DNA of 64,000 bases from Marinobacterium sp. GTDB taxonomy: Bacteria; Pseudomonadota; Gammaproteobacteria; Pseudomonadales; Balneatricaceae. Location of the stretch: the NCBI GenBank assembly GCA_030602245.1, contig JAUWAC010000011.1, positions 1-64,000 on the forward strand, written 5' to 3'. Made by a program: the position numbers and the translations under genes. The notes beneath the pieces are model-generated. The model ran no database searches and had not been told where the DNA came from. It was given only the letters and a program-made list of their open reading frames with translations. Below are positions 7,650 to 17,640 of this stretch, one piece after another (the first letter of the stretch is position 1; each line of letters starts with the position of its first letter).

Positions 7650-9640
7650 CAGCTATGCACCTCCGCCAGCAGTTCCATGATCTCACGGCTGACTTTGTCC
7701 AGATCGGCGTCGATCTCTTCCAGTGAGCGTGGCGGCTGGTACTGGTAGAAATGGCGGTTGAACGGGATCTCGTAGCCGACGATACCCACCTGGCCGTCCT
7801 TCTCGTCGCATTTGCTCTCGTCGATCCAGGCATCCGGCACGTGGGGCAGCACTTCACGGGCAAAGTAGGCGTGAATGTCTTCGCCCAGCGGTACGTTTTC
7901 GTTGTCGCGCAGATCCGGGTTGGGCTCAGGTTCACCCTTTGTCTTGCAGACTTCCGCTTCGTCATCCTGCTCGCCGATCTGCTTGCAGAGCAACTTGAAC
8001 GCAGGCGCAGGCAATTTGATCTCACCCAACAGCGCAGTGAGCTGCTTTTTGAACTGGGTGCGTGACAACAGACGGTCCTGATCGAATCGGCTCAGGGCGT
8101 CCAGAATCGCACTCTGCAGAGTGCCGTCCAGCTTTTCCCAAGCCTTGTCGGCCTGCAGGGCGGTGATGCGCTCAGCGTCTTTGGGATAGAAGGCCAGTTT
8201 CAGCGGGCGCTCGACGGTGATGCGGCGGTAGCCGAAGTCGGTGGTGTTGAACACCTTGGCGATGCCGGAGGCTTCCAGCTCGGCGCTGTCGTAGCGGCTG
8301 TAGAGGCCGACGATCTTTTCCAGCGCTTCGTCGTTGAGCTGTTTGCGCTTGGAGCCCAGCGACTTGCGCATGGGGCTGTGCAGATCGGTGGCGTTGATCA
8401 GCAGTACCTTGCCCTTGCGCTCCACCGGTTTGTGATTGGACAGCACCCAGATATAGGTGGCGATACCGGTGTTGTAGAACATATCCGTGGGCAGAGCGAC
8501 GATAGCATCGAGCAGGTCATGCTCGAGCACATAACGGCGGATCTCGCTTTCACCACTGCCTGCACCGCCGGTAAACAGCGGCGAGCCATTAAGAATAATG
8601 CCGATGCGGCCACCGGGGTTGGTCTCGGTCTTGGGTGCCATCTTGCTGATCAGGTGCAGCAGGAACAGCAGCGAGCCATCGGATACGCGCGGCAGGCCCG
8701 GCCCGAAACGGCCACTGAAGCCCTGCAGCTTGTTCTCGTCCTTGATTGTCTTCTCCACCTTCTTCCAGTCCACACCAAACGGCGGGTTGGAGAGGCAGTA
8801 ATCGAAGGTATGCCCGCGCAGCTGGTCGTTGGAGAGGGTGTTGCCCAGTTTGATGTTGTCGATCTCCTGACCCTTGATCAGCATGTCCGCCTTGCAGATG
8901 GCGTAGGATTCGGGGTTCAGTTCCTGACCGAAGGTTTTCAGGCTGGCGCGTTCGTTCAGCTCCAGCAGATACTCCATGCCGCTGGAGAGGAAGCCGCCTG
9001 TCCCCGCCGTCGGGTCATAGATCGTTTTGATGATGCCCGGCTTGGTCAATGCCTCGTCGTCACCGCTGAACACCAGCGAGGTGGTCAGGCGCACGATGTC
9101 ACGCGGGGTAAAGTGCTCACCGGCGGTATCGTTGGCGCTTTCCGCAAAGCGGCGAATCAGGTCTTCGAACACCAGACCCATCTGGTAGTTGCTCACCGCC
9201 TCCGGCGACAGGTCGAAGTAGGCGAACTCCTGCACCACACGGTACAGCAGGTCGGCCTCATCCAGCTTGTCCAGGCTGCTTTCGAAACTGAAGTGCTCGA
9301 AGATCTCCCGCGCATCCTTGGAGAAGGCGCGCACGTAGCTGTCCAGATTGTCGAAAATATGGGTTTCGCCCAGATGCGCCAAATCCAGCTTCGAGGTGTT
9401 GTAAAACGCCTTGTCGGCGGCATGGAGCAGCACTTTATGGCGAGCTTCATCCGGCATCGCTTTGCTGCTTTCGGCCAACGCCAGCACTTTGTCCTTGGTC
9501 GGCGCCAGCACGCACTCAAGGCGGCGCAGTACAGTAAACGGAAGGATGATGCGGCCATACTGCGACTGCTTGAAGTCACCGCGCAGCAGATCGGCTACCG
9601 ACCAGATCAGGCTTGCCAGCGAGGCGGTGGAGGTGTTCAT
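7649..9640 (-). CDS. hsdM: Type I restriction-modification methyltransferase subunit (HsdM)
   Basis: This 663-residue N6-adenine methyltransferase shows the SAM-binding motif DPTAGTGGF at 209-217 and the catalytic NPPF at 285-288. The N-terminal helical domain ([20 protein letters not shown]) is typical, which is why I start at the ATG at 9640. An upstream in-frame TTG at 9718 and ATG at 9664 add residues that do not look like the family. The C-terminal part, beyond about 550, is predicted helical and would contact HsdS. The stop overlaps the hsdS start. It should act with HsdS as the modification enzyme and with HsdR as the full restriction complex. Confidence 0.96.
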   Translation of the reverse strand: MNTSTASLASLIWSVADLLRGDFKQSQYGRIILPFTVLRRLECVLAPTKDKVLALAESSKAMPDEARHKVLLHAADKAFYNTSKLDLAHLGETHIFDNLDSYVRAFSKDAREIFEHFSFESSLDKLDEADLLYRVVQEFAYFDLSPEAVSNYQMGLVFEDLIRRFAESANDTAGEHFTPRDIVRLTTSLVFSGDDEALTKPGIIKTIYDPTAGTGGFLSSGMEYLLELNERASLKTFGQELNPESYAICKADMLIKGQEIDNIKLGNTLSNDQLRGHTFDYCLSNPPFGVDWKKVEKTIKDENKLQGFSGRFGPGLPRVSDGSLLFLLHLISKMAPKTETNPGGRIGIILNGSPLFTGGAGSGESEIRRYVLEHDLLDAIVALPTDMFYNTGIATYIWVLSNHKPVERKGKVLLINATDLHSPMRKSLGSKRKQLNDEALEKIVGLYSRYDSAELEASGIAKVFNTTDFGYRRITVERPLKLAFYPKDAERITALQADKAWEKLDGTLQSAILDALSRFDQDRLLSRTQFKKQLTALLGEIKLPAPAFKLLCKQIGEQDDEAEVCKTKGEPEPNPDLRDNENVPLGEDIHAYFAREVLPHVPDAWIDESKCDEKDGQVGIVGYEIPFNRHFYQYQPPRSLEEIDADLDKVSREIMELLAEVHS

Positions 9641-9729
9641 GGAAGCAGGGTCTTTGGGCAACATGCGGCGATCCTTGCAACAGGCCGGGGTGGCCCGCTT
9701 GGTTAACGGTTGATTCAATAGTGCCTGGC

Positions 9730-9738
9730 ATCATACCA
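9730..9738 (-). promoter_or_regulatory. Candidate extended -10 for hsdM
   Basis: The minus strand reads TGG then TATGAT at 9738-9730, an extended -10 element with no convincing -35. It would give a leader of about 80 bases before the ATG at 9640. This is a weak, sequence-only prediction. Confidence 0.3.
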
Positions 9739-9857
9739 AATTGGGTGGGATGGGGGAGGCATAGACAGGCTTTAGCGTAAAGGGGTGGTGCGTCAGATCT
9801 TGTCGTCTGGAAGTGGAGAGGGCTTAAGTTATATGTAGTACCGTAATCAGCTCGCTG

Positions 9858-9886
9858 GCGACAATAAACCCGCTTCGCGTTACAAT
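9858..9886 (+). promoter_or_regulatory. Candidate sigma-70 promoter for lepA operon
   Basis: GCGACA at 9858-9863 (four of six matches to the -35 consensus) and TACAAT at 9881-9886 are separated by 17 bases. Initiation would fall about 75 bases before the lepA ATG. Confidence 0.4.
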
Positions 9887-9967
9887 GCTGGCCAATTTCG
9901 TTTTCTGCACTTAATGGCTACATTTTTTTCTTGTACATGGGTGCGTACATACTCCGGGTTTTGATGA

Positions 9968-11785
<1,818 letters not shown>

Positions 11786-11794
11786 GGCTAAAGG

Positions 11795-12607
11795 ATGAAT
11801 TTCGATTTTGCCCTGATTCTGGTCGTCGCAACGCTGGTCACGGGCCTTTTGTGGTTGCTGGATGCACTGGCGTTTGCGCCGCGCCGCAAAGCGCGGGTCG
11901 AGGAGGCGCAACACAAGGCCGGAGGCGAGTTGCCGGATGAGGCCGCCCGTGAGCTGCTGCGTCCCAGTGGCTGGGCCGATCTGTCGCGCTCTATGTTTCC
12001 GGTGCTGGCGCTGGTGCTGATTCTGCGCTCGTTCCTGTTCGAGCCGTTTCAGATCCCGTCCGGCTCCATGCTGCCGACCCTGAAAGTGGGCGATTACATC
12101 CTCGTCAACAAGTTTCACTATGGCCTGCGCCTGCCGGTGCTGAATACGAAGTTCCTGCCGCTGGCCACGCCGGAGCGGGGCGACGTGGTCGTATTCAAGT
12201 ATCCGGAGCAACCGTCGATCAACTACATCAAGCGTGTCGTCGGATTGCCGGGTGATGTGGTGACGTATCGCGACAAGGTGATCTATATAAACGGTGAGCC
12301 TCAGGCGCAGACGCTGCTGGCGCAGTTGCCGCCACGCAATCCGGAGCAGTTACTGATCCGTGAGACCCTTGGCGATGTCGAACACGAGATCTATCGCGAT
12401 GTCGGTCGGCCGACGCTGAATGCCCGCTGGACGGTACCGGAAGGCCATTATTTCGTCATGGGCGATAACCGCGACAACAGCAATGACAGCCGCTACTGGG
12501 GATTCGTCCCGGATGAGCTGCTGGTCGGACGCGCCGTTGCGGTCTGGATGCACTGGGCAGAGCTCGTCAGCCTGCCAGATTTCACGGTGGTTCGTTCAAT
12601 CAAGTAA
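11795..12607 (+). CDS. lepB: Signal peptidase I
   Basis: This 270-residue membrane serine protease cleaves signal peptides on the outer face of the inner membrane. Two N-terminal transmembrane segments (about 4-27 and 66-83) precede the catalytic Ser91 in PSGSM and the general-base Lys146 in YIKRVVGLPGD. The late box GDNRDNSNDSRYWG near 222-235 is intact. It is shorter than the E. coli enzyme (324 residues), mostly in surface loops. It sits between lepA and a DUF4845 gene in the lepA-acpS operon. Confidence 0.97.
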   Translation: MNFDFALILVVATLVTGLLWLLDALAFAPRRKARVEEAQHKAGGELPDEAARELLRPSGWADLSRSMFPVLALVLILRSFLFEPFQIPSGSMLPTLKVGDYILVNKFHYGLRLPVLNTKFLPLATPERGDVVVFKYPEQPSINYIKRVVGLPGDVVTYRDKVIYINGEPQAQTLLAQLPPRNPEQLLIRETLGDVEHEIYRDVGRPTLNARWTVPEGHYFVMGDNRDNSNDSRYWGFVPDELLVGRAVAVWMHWAELVSLPDFTVVRSIK

Positions 12608-12618
12608 AGGAGAGCGGG

Positions 12619-12996
12619 ATGAGCGTACAAGGAGCCAGAGAGCGCGGCGCGTCGATACTGTCGATTCTGATCGTCATTATGGTCGCCGGGGTGTTCTTCA
12701 CCGTCGGGTTCAAGTTGTATACCCCCTACTGGGAGCACCTGACCATCAAATCGGTTGTCGAGGGCGTCGTCACCGATCGTCAGGAGCTGGAAAAGCCGAT
12801 CCACGACATTCGCCGCGACATCGATCGGCGTCTGGGCATCAACCAGGTCCGTCTGCCGGACCGTGAAGCCCTGAAGATCAAGCTCGAAGAGGGGACCTAC
12901 TACTTCGATCTGGTCTACGAGCGCCGCGTACCCATGTTTTATAACGTGGATGCCGTTGTTAAATTTGAAGAGCATTACGAAGCCATAAAGCCTTGA
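12619..12996 (+). CDS. DUF4845 single-pass membrane protein
   Basis: This 125-residue protein has an Arg-containing N-terminus and one hydrophobic segment (about 11-33, [20 protein letters not shown]), then a small soluble domain with [15 protein letters not shown] and [20 protein letters not shown]. This matches the DUF4845 family, which is found between lepB and rnc in many gammaproteobacteria; its role is unknown. A Shine-Dalgarno AAGGAGAG lies just upstream. Its TGA overlaps the TTG start of rnc, suggesting translational coupling. Confidence 0.9.
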   Translation: MSVQGARERGASILSILIVIMVAGVFFTVGFKLYTPYWEHLTIKSVVEGVVTDRQELEKPIHDIRRDIDRRLGINQVRLPDREALKIKLEEGTYYFDLVYERRVPMFYNVDAVVKFEEHYEAIKP

Positions 12997-13682
12997 TCAA
13001 ACCAACAGCAGAACTTGCCCGTCGACTGGGCCATCAGTTTTCCGATCCGAGCCTGTTCGAGCTCGCTCTGACGCACCGCAGCTGCGGTAAGCGCAACAAC
13101 GAGCGACTCGAGTTTCTGGGCGATTCCATCCTCAATTTCGTGATTGCCGAAGCGCTGTACGCCAAGTTTCCGAGTGCCCGCGAGGGACAGATGAGTCGCC
13201 TGCGTGCGCGTCTGGTAAAGGGCGAAACCCTGTCGGAGATCGCCCGTGAGCTGGAGATCGGCGATTACCTGCGCCTCGGCTCCGGCGAGCTCAAGAGCGG
13301 TGGCTTCCGACGCGACTCGATTCTGGCCGACGCGGTTGAAGCGATCATCGGTGCGATCTATCTCGACTCCGATCTGGACTGCGCCCGCGGCTTCATCCTG
13401 TCCTGGTATGAAAAGCGGCTGCAGGCGCTGGATCTGAATGAGACGCTGAAGGACTCCAAAACCCGGCTGCAGGAGTTTTTGCAGTCGCGGCGCGAGGCGC
13501 TGCCGAAATACGAGCTGCTCTCCGTCGAGGGCGAAGCGCATGCGCAGACCTTTCACATCCGTTGTGAGGTCGGGCTGCTGAAAGAGGCCACCGAAGGTGT
13601 CGGTAACAGCCGCCGTCAGGCGGAGCAGGAGGCTGCGAAGGCCGCCCTGGTTGCACTGAATATCGAGGGGGAACGCGGATGA
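12993..13682 (+). CDS. rnc: Ribonuclease III
   Basis: This 229-residue double-strand-specific RNase processes rRNA precursors and structured mRNAs. The signature [12 protein letters not shown] at 36-47 gives catalytic E40 and D44; the second acidic set lies in [13 protein letters not shown] (about 113-125). A C-terminal dsRNA-binding domain spans about 155-226. The start is TTG at 12993, overlapping the previous stop (TTGA). A weak start locked to upstream translation would keep levels low. The stop overlaps era (ATGA). Confidence 0.97.
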   Translation: MIKPTAELARRLGHQFSDPSLFELALTHRSCGKRNNERLEFLGDSILNFVIAEALYAKFPSAREGQMSRLRARLVKGETLSEIARELEIGDYLRLGSGELKSGGFRRDSILADAVEAIIGAIYLDSDLDCARGFILSWYEKRLQALDLNETLKDSKTRLQEFLQSRREALPKYELLSVEGEAHAQTFHIRCEVGLLKEATEGVGNSRRQAEQEAAKAALVALNIEGERG

Positions 13683-14596
13683 GCGAACGTCCCGAACAGG
13701 GTATGCCAACCCGCTGTGGATATGTCACGATCGTTGGCCGTCCCAACGTGGGCAAGTCGACGCTGATGAATCACATACTGGGTCAGAAGCTCAGCATCAC
13801 GTCAAAAAAACCGCAGACCACGCGGCACCAGATCGTCGGGATCAAGACCGAGGGCGAGCTGCAGGTGATCTATGTCGATACGCCTGGACTGCATATTGAC
13901 GACAAGGGGCGAGCGCTGAACCGGTACATGAACCGCGCCGCCAGCGAGGCGCTGCGCCATGTGGATGTGGTCGTGTTCATGGTTGACCGTACCGCCTGGA
14001 CCGACGAGGACGAGATCGTGCTCGAGAAACTGCGCCATGCGCGTTGCCCGGTCATTCTGGCGGTCAACAAGGTCGACCTGCTCAAGGACAAGAGCAAGCT
14101 GTTGCCACAGCTTGAGGAGCTGGCGCAGAAGCGCGAGTTCGTCGAGATCATTCCGCTGTCGGCGGAGAAAGGGCATAACGTCGACGCCCTTGAGGCCGCC
14201 GTCGAGCGTCATATTCCTGCCGGTATCCACCTGTATCCGGAAGACCAGATTACCGATCGCAGCTCGCGCTTCGTAGCGGCCGAGCTGGTGCGCGAAAAGC
14301 TGATGCGTAATCTCGGTGAGGAGGTGCCGTACGGCACCACGGTCGAAATCGAGGAGTTCCGTCACGAAGATGGCCTGTTGACGATCAGTGCGCTGATACT
14401 GGTCGAGCGCGACGGGCAGAAAAAGATCGTGATCGGCAACAAGGGTGAGATGCTCAAGGTGATCGGTCGCGATGCGCGCCGTGACATGGAGCGCATGTTC
14501 GACTGCAAGGTGATGCTCAACCTCTGGGTCAAGGTGAAACGAGGCTGGGCGGACAACGAACGCGCGCTGCACAGCCTTGGCTACAGGCATGAGTGA
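13679..14596 (+). CDS. era: Era GTPase, 30S ribosome assembly
   Basis: This 305-residue protein has a GTPase domain with GRPNVGKST (about residues 20-28), switch DTPGLH near 66 and NKVD near 129, followed by a KH RNA-binding domain with [19 protein letters not shown] in the last 80 residues. Era binds the 3' end of 16S rRNA during small-subunit maturation, a process shared with RNase III. The start overlaps the rnc stop by four bases, and the recO start overlaps the era stop. Confidence 0.98.
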   Translation: MSERPEQGMPTRCGYVTIVGRPNVGKSTLMNHILGQKLSITSKKPQTTRHQIVGIKTEGELQVIYVDTPGLHIDDKGRALNRYMNRAASEALRHVDVVVFMVDRTAWTDEDEIVLEKLRHARCPVILAVNKVDLLKDKSKLLPQLEELAQKREFVEIIPLSAEKGHNVDALEAAVERHIPAGIHLYPEDQITDRSSRFVAAELVREKLMRNLGEEVPYGTTVEIEEFRHEDGLLTISALILVERDGQKKIVIGNKGEMLKVIGRDARRDMERMFDCKVMLNLWVKVKRGWADNERALHSLGYRHE

Positions 14597-15279
14597 TGAG
14601 TCAGCGGGTCGATGCGTCGGCCGGCTATGTGCTGCACAGCCGACCCTACCGTGAAACCAGTCTGCTGGTCGACTTTCTGACGCTGGAGCAGGGGCGGATC
14701 AGTGCCGTGGCCAAGGGCGCACGGCGGCCGCGAGCACGCTTGCGCTCGGCGCTGCAGCCGTTCCAGTCGCTGCAGCTGGGCTGGCACGGTCGCAATGAGC
14801 TGAAGACACTGGGCGCCGTCGAGACGGTCGAAATCAGCCCGCCCCTGAGCGGACGCGCGCTGCTGTGCGGATTGTATGTCAACGAGTTGCTGCAGCGTCT
14901 GCTGCACCCGGGCGAGCCCTGCCCGCGGCTGTTCCTGTACTATCGTTATGTGCTCAACGAGCTGCACAGCGGCGATGACCTTGAAGGCGCGTTGCGCACG
15001 TTCGAGCGTCAGCTGCTGACCGAACTTGGCTTCGATCTCGACCTGGCGCGGGCAGAGCCAGGGCACTGTTATCGCTATCTGAGCGGCCATGGTCTCGTGG
15101 CGCAGGCTCCTGGCGCAGCGGGCTATGCGGGTGAACACCTGCAGGCGATCGCCGAAGATCGCTATGACGCGGCACCAGTGCGTCGCACCGCCAAGCAGCT
15201 GATGCGCGAGGTACTGCAGGAGCTGCTCGGCGACAAGCCGCTTAACAGCCGTCTTTTGTTTTCAAGAATCAAGGAGTAA
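14596..15279 (+). CDS. recO: DNA repair protein RecO
   Basis: This protein of about 227 residues loads RecA with RecF/RecR at gaps and anneals single strands. The N-terminal OB-fold is visible as [20 protein letters not shown] with [18 protein letters not shown]; the helical C-terminal half contains [14 protein letters not shown] and [15 protein letters not shown]. The start could be GTG at 14593 or ATG at 14596. I prefer the ATG, which shares its A with the era stop (TGATG). No Zn-binding cysteine cluster is seen, as in other gammaproteobacterial RecO. Confidence 0.94.
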   Translation: MSQRVDASAGYVLHSRPYRETSLLVDFLTLEQGRISAVAKGARRPRARLRSALQPFQSLQLGWHGRNELKTLGAVETVEISPPLSGRALLCGLYVNELLQRLLHPGEPCPRLFLYYRYVLNELHSGDDLEGALRTFERQLLTELGFDLDLARAEPGHCYRYLSGHGLVAQAPGAAGYAGEHLQAIAEDRYDAAPVRRTAKQLMREVLQELLGDKPLNSRLLFSRIKE

Positions 15280-15283
15280 CCCC

Positions 15284-16054
15284 GTGGCAGATCCCAATCG
15301 TCTTCTGCTTGGCGTCAACATCGATCACGTGGCGACGCTGCGTCAGGCGCGAGGCACGCGTTACCCGGATCCGGTCCATGCCGCTCTGCTGGCGGAGGAA
15401 GCCGGAGCGGACGGTATCACCGTGCATCTGCGCGAAGATCGCCGCCATATTCAGGAGCGTGATGTCCGTATACTGGCGGAGGTACTCAATACCCGCATGA
15501 ACCTCGAGATGGCGATCACCGAGGAGATGCTGGCGTTTGCCGAGGAGATTCGTCCGGCCCACGTCTGTCTGGTACCGGAAAAGCGCGAAGAGCTGACCAC
15601 TGAAGGCGGCCTTGATGTACTCGGTCAGTTCGACGAGGTGGCCGCGGCCTGTGCGCGACTGGCCCGTGCCGGCTGCGAGGTGTCGCTGTTTATCGATCCG
15701 GAGCCGAGTCAGATCGAAGCCGCTGCCCGTGCGCAGGCGCCGGTCATCGAGCTGCATACCGGTGCCTATGCCGATGCTGAGGGCGATGCACAGCAGGCAG
15801 AGCTTGAGCGTCTGCAGAGGGCTGCGCGTCGGGCGCGCGAGCTGGGCCTGATCGTCAATGCCGGGCACGGCCTGCACTACCACAACGTGGAGCCGGTGGC
15901 CGAGATCCCGGAATTGAACGAGCTCAATATCGGGCACGGACTGATCGCCCACGCCCTGTTTGTCGGCATCAAGCAGGCGGTGGTGGAGATGCGCGCGCTG
16001 ATGCAGCAGGCGCAGCAGCGCGTGCAGTCGCAGCGGGACGCGATCCGCCAATGA
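15284..16054 (+). CDS. pdxJ: Pyridoxine 5'-phosphate synthase
   Basis: This 256-residue TIM-barrel enzyme condenses 1-deoxy-xylulose 5-phosphate with 3-amino-2-oxopropyl phosphate in vitamin B6 synthesis. Family motifs are [20 protein letters not shown] at the start, [31 protein letters not shown] and the C-terminal [12 protein letters not shown] / [13 protein letters not shown]. The start is GTG at 15284, preceded by AAGGAG. The stop overlaps acpS (ATGA), a conserved pdxJ-acpS coupling. Confidence 0.98.
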   Translation: MADPNRLLLGVNIDHVATLRQARGTRYPDPVHAALLAEEAGADGITVHLREDRRHIQERDVRILAEVLNTRMNLEMAITEEMLAFAEEIRPAHVCLVPEKREELTTEGGLDVLGQFDEVAAACARLARAGCEVSLFIDPEPSQIEAAARAQAPVIELHTGAYADAEGDAQQAELERLQRAARRARELGLIVNAGHGLHYHNVEPVAEIPELNELNIGHGLIAHALFVGIKQAVVEMRALMQQAQQRVQSQRDAIRQ

Positions 16055-16425
16055 TCGTCGGTCTGGGCACCGATATTGTCGAGATTGCCCGCATCGAGGC
16101 GGCGCTGGCCCGCACGCCGGGGCTGGCGCGGCGGATTCTGACGCCGTCCGAACGGGCGCAATTCGATGCCGTGCGTGATCAGGCGCGTTTTCTCGCCAAG
16201 CACTTTGCCGCCAAAGAAGCGGCAGTCAAGGCGCTGGGAACCGGTATCGGGCGCGGTGTCGGCTGGCAGCAGCTGCAGTTGCGCCGCGCATCCGGTCAGG
16301 CGCCTCAGCTGGAGTTGAGCGGTCATGCGGCGGCCGTGGCGAGCGCGCGCGGGATTCGCCACTGGCACCTCTCCTACAGTGATGAACGGCACTATGTCAC
16401 CGCCACGGTGATCGCCGAGGGTTGA
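16051..16425 (+). CDS. acpS: Holo-[acyl-carrier-protein] synthase
   Basis: This 124-residue phosphopantetheinyl transferase activates ACP with coenzyme A. It begins [18 protein letters not shown], giving the metal-binding aspartate (D8), and has [20 protein letters not shown] with the catalytic E (about residue 57). Length is normal. It is the last gene of the lepA operon; a 131-base gap with promoter-like sequence follows. Confidence 0.97.
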   Translation: MIVGLGTDIVEIARIEAALARTPGLARRILTPSERAQFDAVRDQARFLAKHFAAKEAAVKALGTGIGRGVGWQQLQLRRASGQAPQLELSGHAAAVASARGIRHWHLSYSDERHYVTATVIAEG

Positions 16426-16448
16426 TGGCGACCTGCCGTGGCGGGATA

Positions 16449-16522
16449 TTGTTGATCCTCTGACCGCTTGCTATGATCCGATCTAATACCAAAGAATATA
16501 ACCCGATATTTTTATATTCCTT
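16449..16522 (+). promoter_or_regulatory. cysM promoter and A+T-rich inverted repeat
   Basis: TTGTTG at 16449-16454 and TATGAT at 16472-16477 have 17-base spacing. Downstream is an inverted repeat, AAGAATATA at 16492-16500 and TATATTCCTT at 16513-16522, complementary apart from one bulged base. It lies in A+T-rich DNA that stands out from its surroundings. It could be a CysB-type or other operator in the leader; no factor can be assigned by eye. Confidence 0.45.
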
Positions 16523-16556
16523 TAAGTTATTTAAACCTCGTCCAGGGTCATAACCG

Positions 16557-17453
16557 ATGTCCGTGTCCTACCCGACCATCGCCGACTGTGTCGGCCAGAC
16601 GCCGCTGGTGCGTCTACAGCGTATTCAGGCGCCGAATGACAATCTGATTCTGTGCAAGCTGGAGGGCAACAACCCGGCCGGCTCGGTCAAGGATCGTCCG
16701 GCACTGAGCATGATTACGCTGGCTGAAGAGCGTGGCGAGCTCAAGCCCGGCGATACGCTGATCGAGGCCACCTCCGGCAACACCGGTATTGCGCTGGCGA
16801 TGGCGGCGGCGATCAAGGGTTACCGCATGAAGCTGATCATGCCGGCCAACATGAGCGAGGAGCGCAAGGCGGCGATGACTGCCTACGGTGCCGAGCTGAT
16901 CGAGGTCACGCAGGAGCAGGGCATGGAGTATGCGCGGGATCTGGCGCTGGCGATGCAGGCCCGGGGCGAGGGGCGCGTGCTGGACCAGTTTTCCAACCCG
17001 GACAACCCCCAGGCGCACTACCGCACCACCGGCCCGGAAATCTGGCAGCAGACGCAGGGCACGATCACCCATTTTGTCAGTTCGATGGGTACCACCGGCA
17101 CGATCATGGGGACCTCGCGCTACCTGAAGGAGCAGAATCCGGCCATCGAGATTGTCGGGCTGCAGCCGGCCGAGGGGTCGCAGATTCCCGGTATCCGGCG
17201 CTGGCCGCAGGAATACCTGCCGAAAATCTATGAGCCGGTGCGCGTCGATCGTGTGGTTGATATCAGTCAGCAGGAAGCCGAGTCCTGCATGCGGGAGCTG
17301 GCGCGCCGCGAGGGGATCTTTTGTGGCGTCTCCTCCGGCGGCGCCGTGGCCGGCGCGCTGCGGTTGGCCGAACAGGTCAGCAACGCCACCATCGTGTGCA
17401 TCATCTGCGACCGCGGCGACCGTTATCTGTCGACGGGCGTCTACAATACCTGA
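16557..17453 (+). CDS. cysM: Cysteine synthase B
   Basis: This 298-residue PLP enzyme makes cysteine from O-acetylserine and sulfide or thiosulfate. The PLP lysine is K45 in GSVKDRPA, the substrate loop is EATSGNTGIALAMAA (about 64-78), and the phosphate-binding glycine loop is SSMGTTGTIMG. The KDRPA form and the C-terminal CDRGDRYLSTGVY point to CysM rather than CysK. It lies directly before relA; in Pseudomonas the rRNA methyltransferase gene rlmD usually lies between them and is absent here. Confidence 0.95.
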   Translation: MSVSYPTIADCVGQTPLVRLQRIQAPNDNLILCKLEGNNPAGSVKDRPALSMITLAEERGELKPGDTLIEATSGNTGIALAMAAAIKGYRMKLIMPANMSEERKAAMTAYGAELIEVTQEQGMEYARDLALAMQARGEGRVLDQFSNPDNPQAHYRTTGPEIWQQTQGTITHFVSSMGTTGTIMGTSRYLKEQNPAIEIVGLQPAEGSQIPGIRRWPQEYLPKIYEPVRVDRVVDISQQEAESCMRELARREGIFCGVSSGGAVAGALRLAEQVSNATIVCIICDRGDRYLSTGVYNT

Positions 17454-17640
17454 ATGCCTGATACCGCGTGCCTCGATTGAACTTGCTCGCTAACGGCGGT
17501 CATAGTGACTAGAATATGGCGCCGGTCGGGTAGACCCTTCCTCGCATGTGCTGATGCAGGTGCTTGAAATCGGTTGCAGTGGCCGTCCATGGAGGGCGGG
17601 CTGTGCCGGCAGAAGCGAGTGACAGGAGCGGCATGACTCC

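Larger units (their letters stand above)
9641..9967. other. Divergent intergenic region, hsdM and lepA promoters
   Basis: This 327-base gap separates leftward hsdM from rightward lepA and marks the edge between accessory and core DNA. It holds a candidate hsdM promoter (9730-9738, minus) and a candidate lepA promoter (9858-9886, plus). I see no repeat, tRNA or attachment sequence matching the fragment near 1098-1124. Confidence 0.6.
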
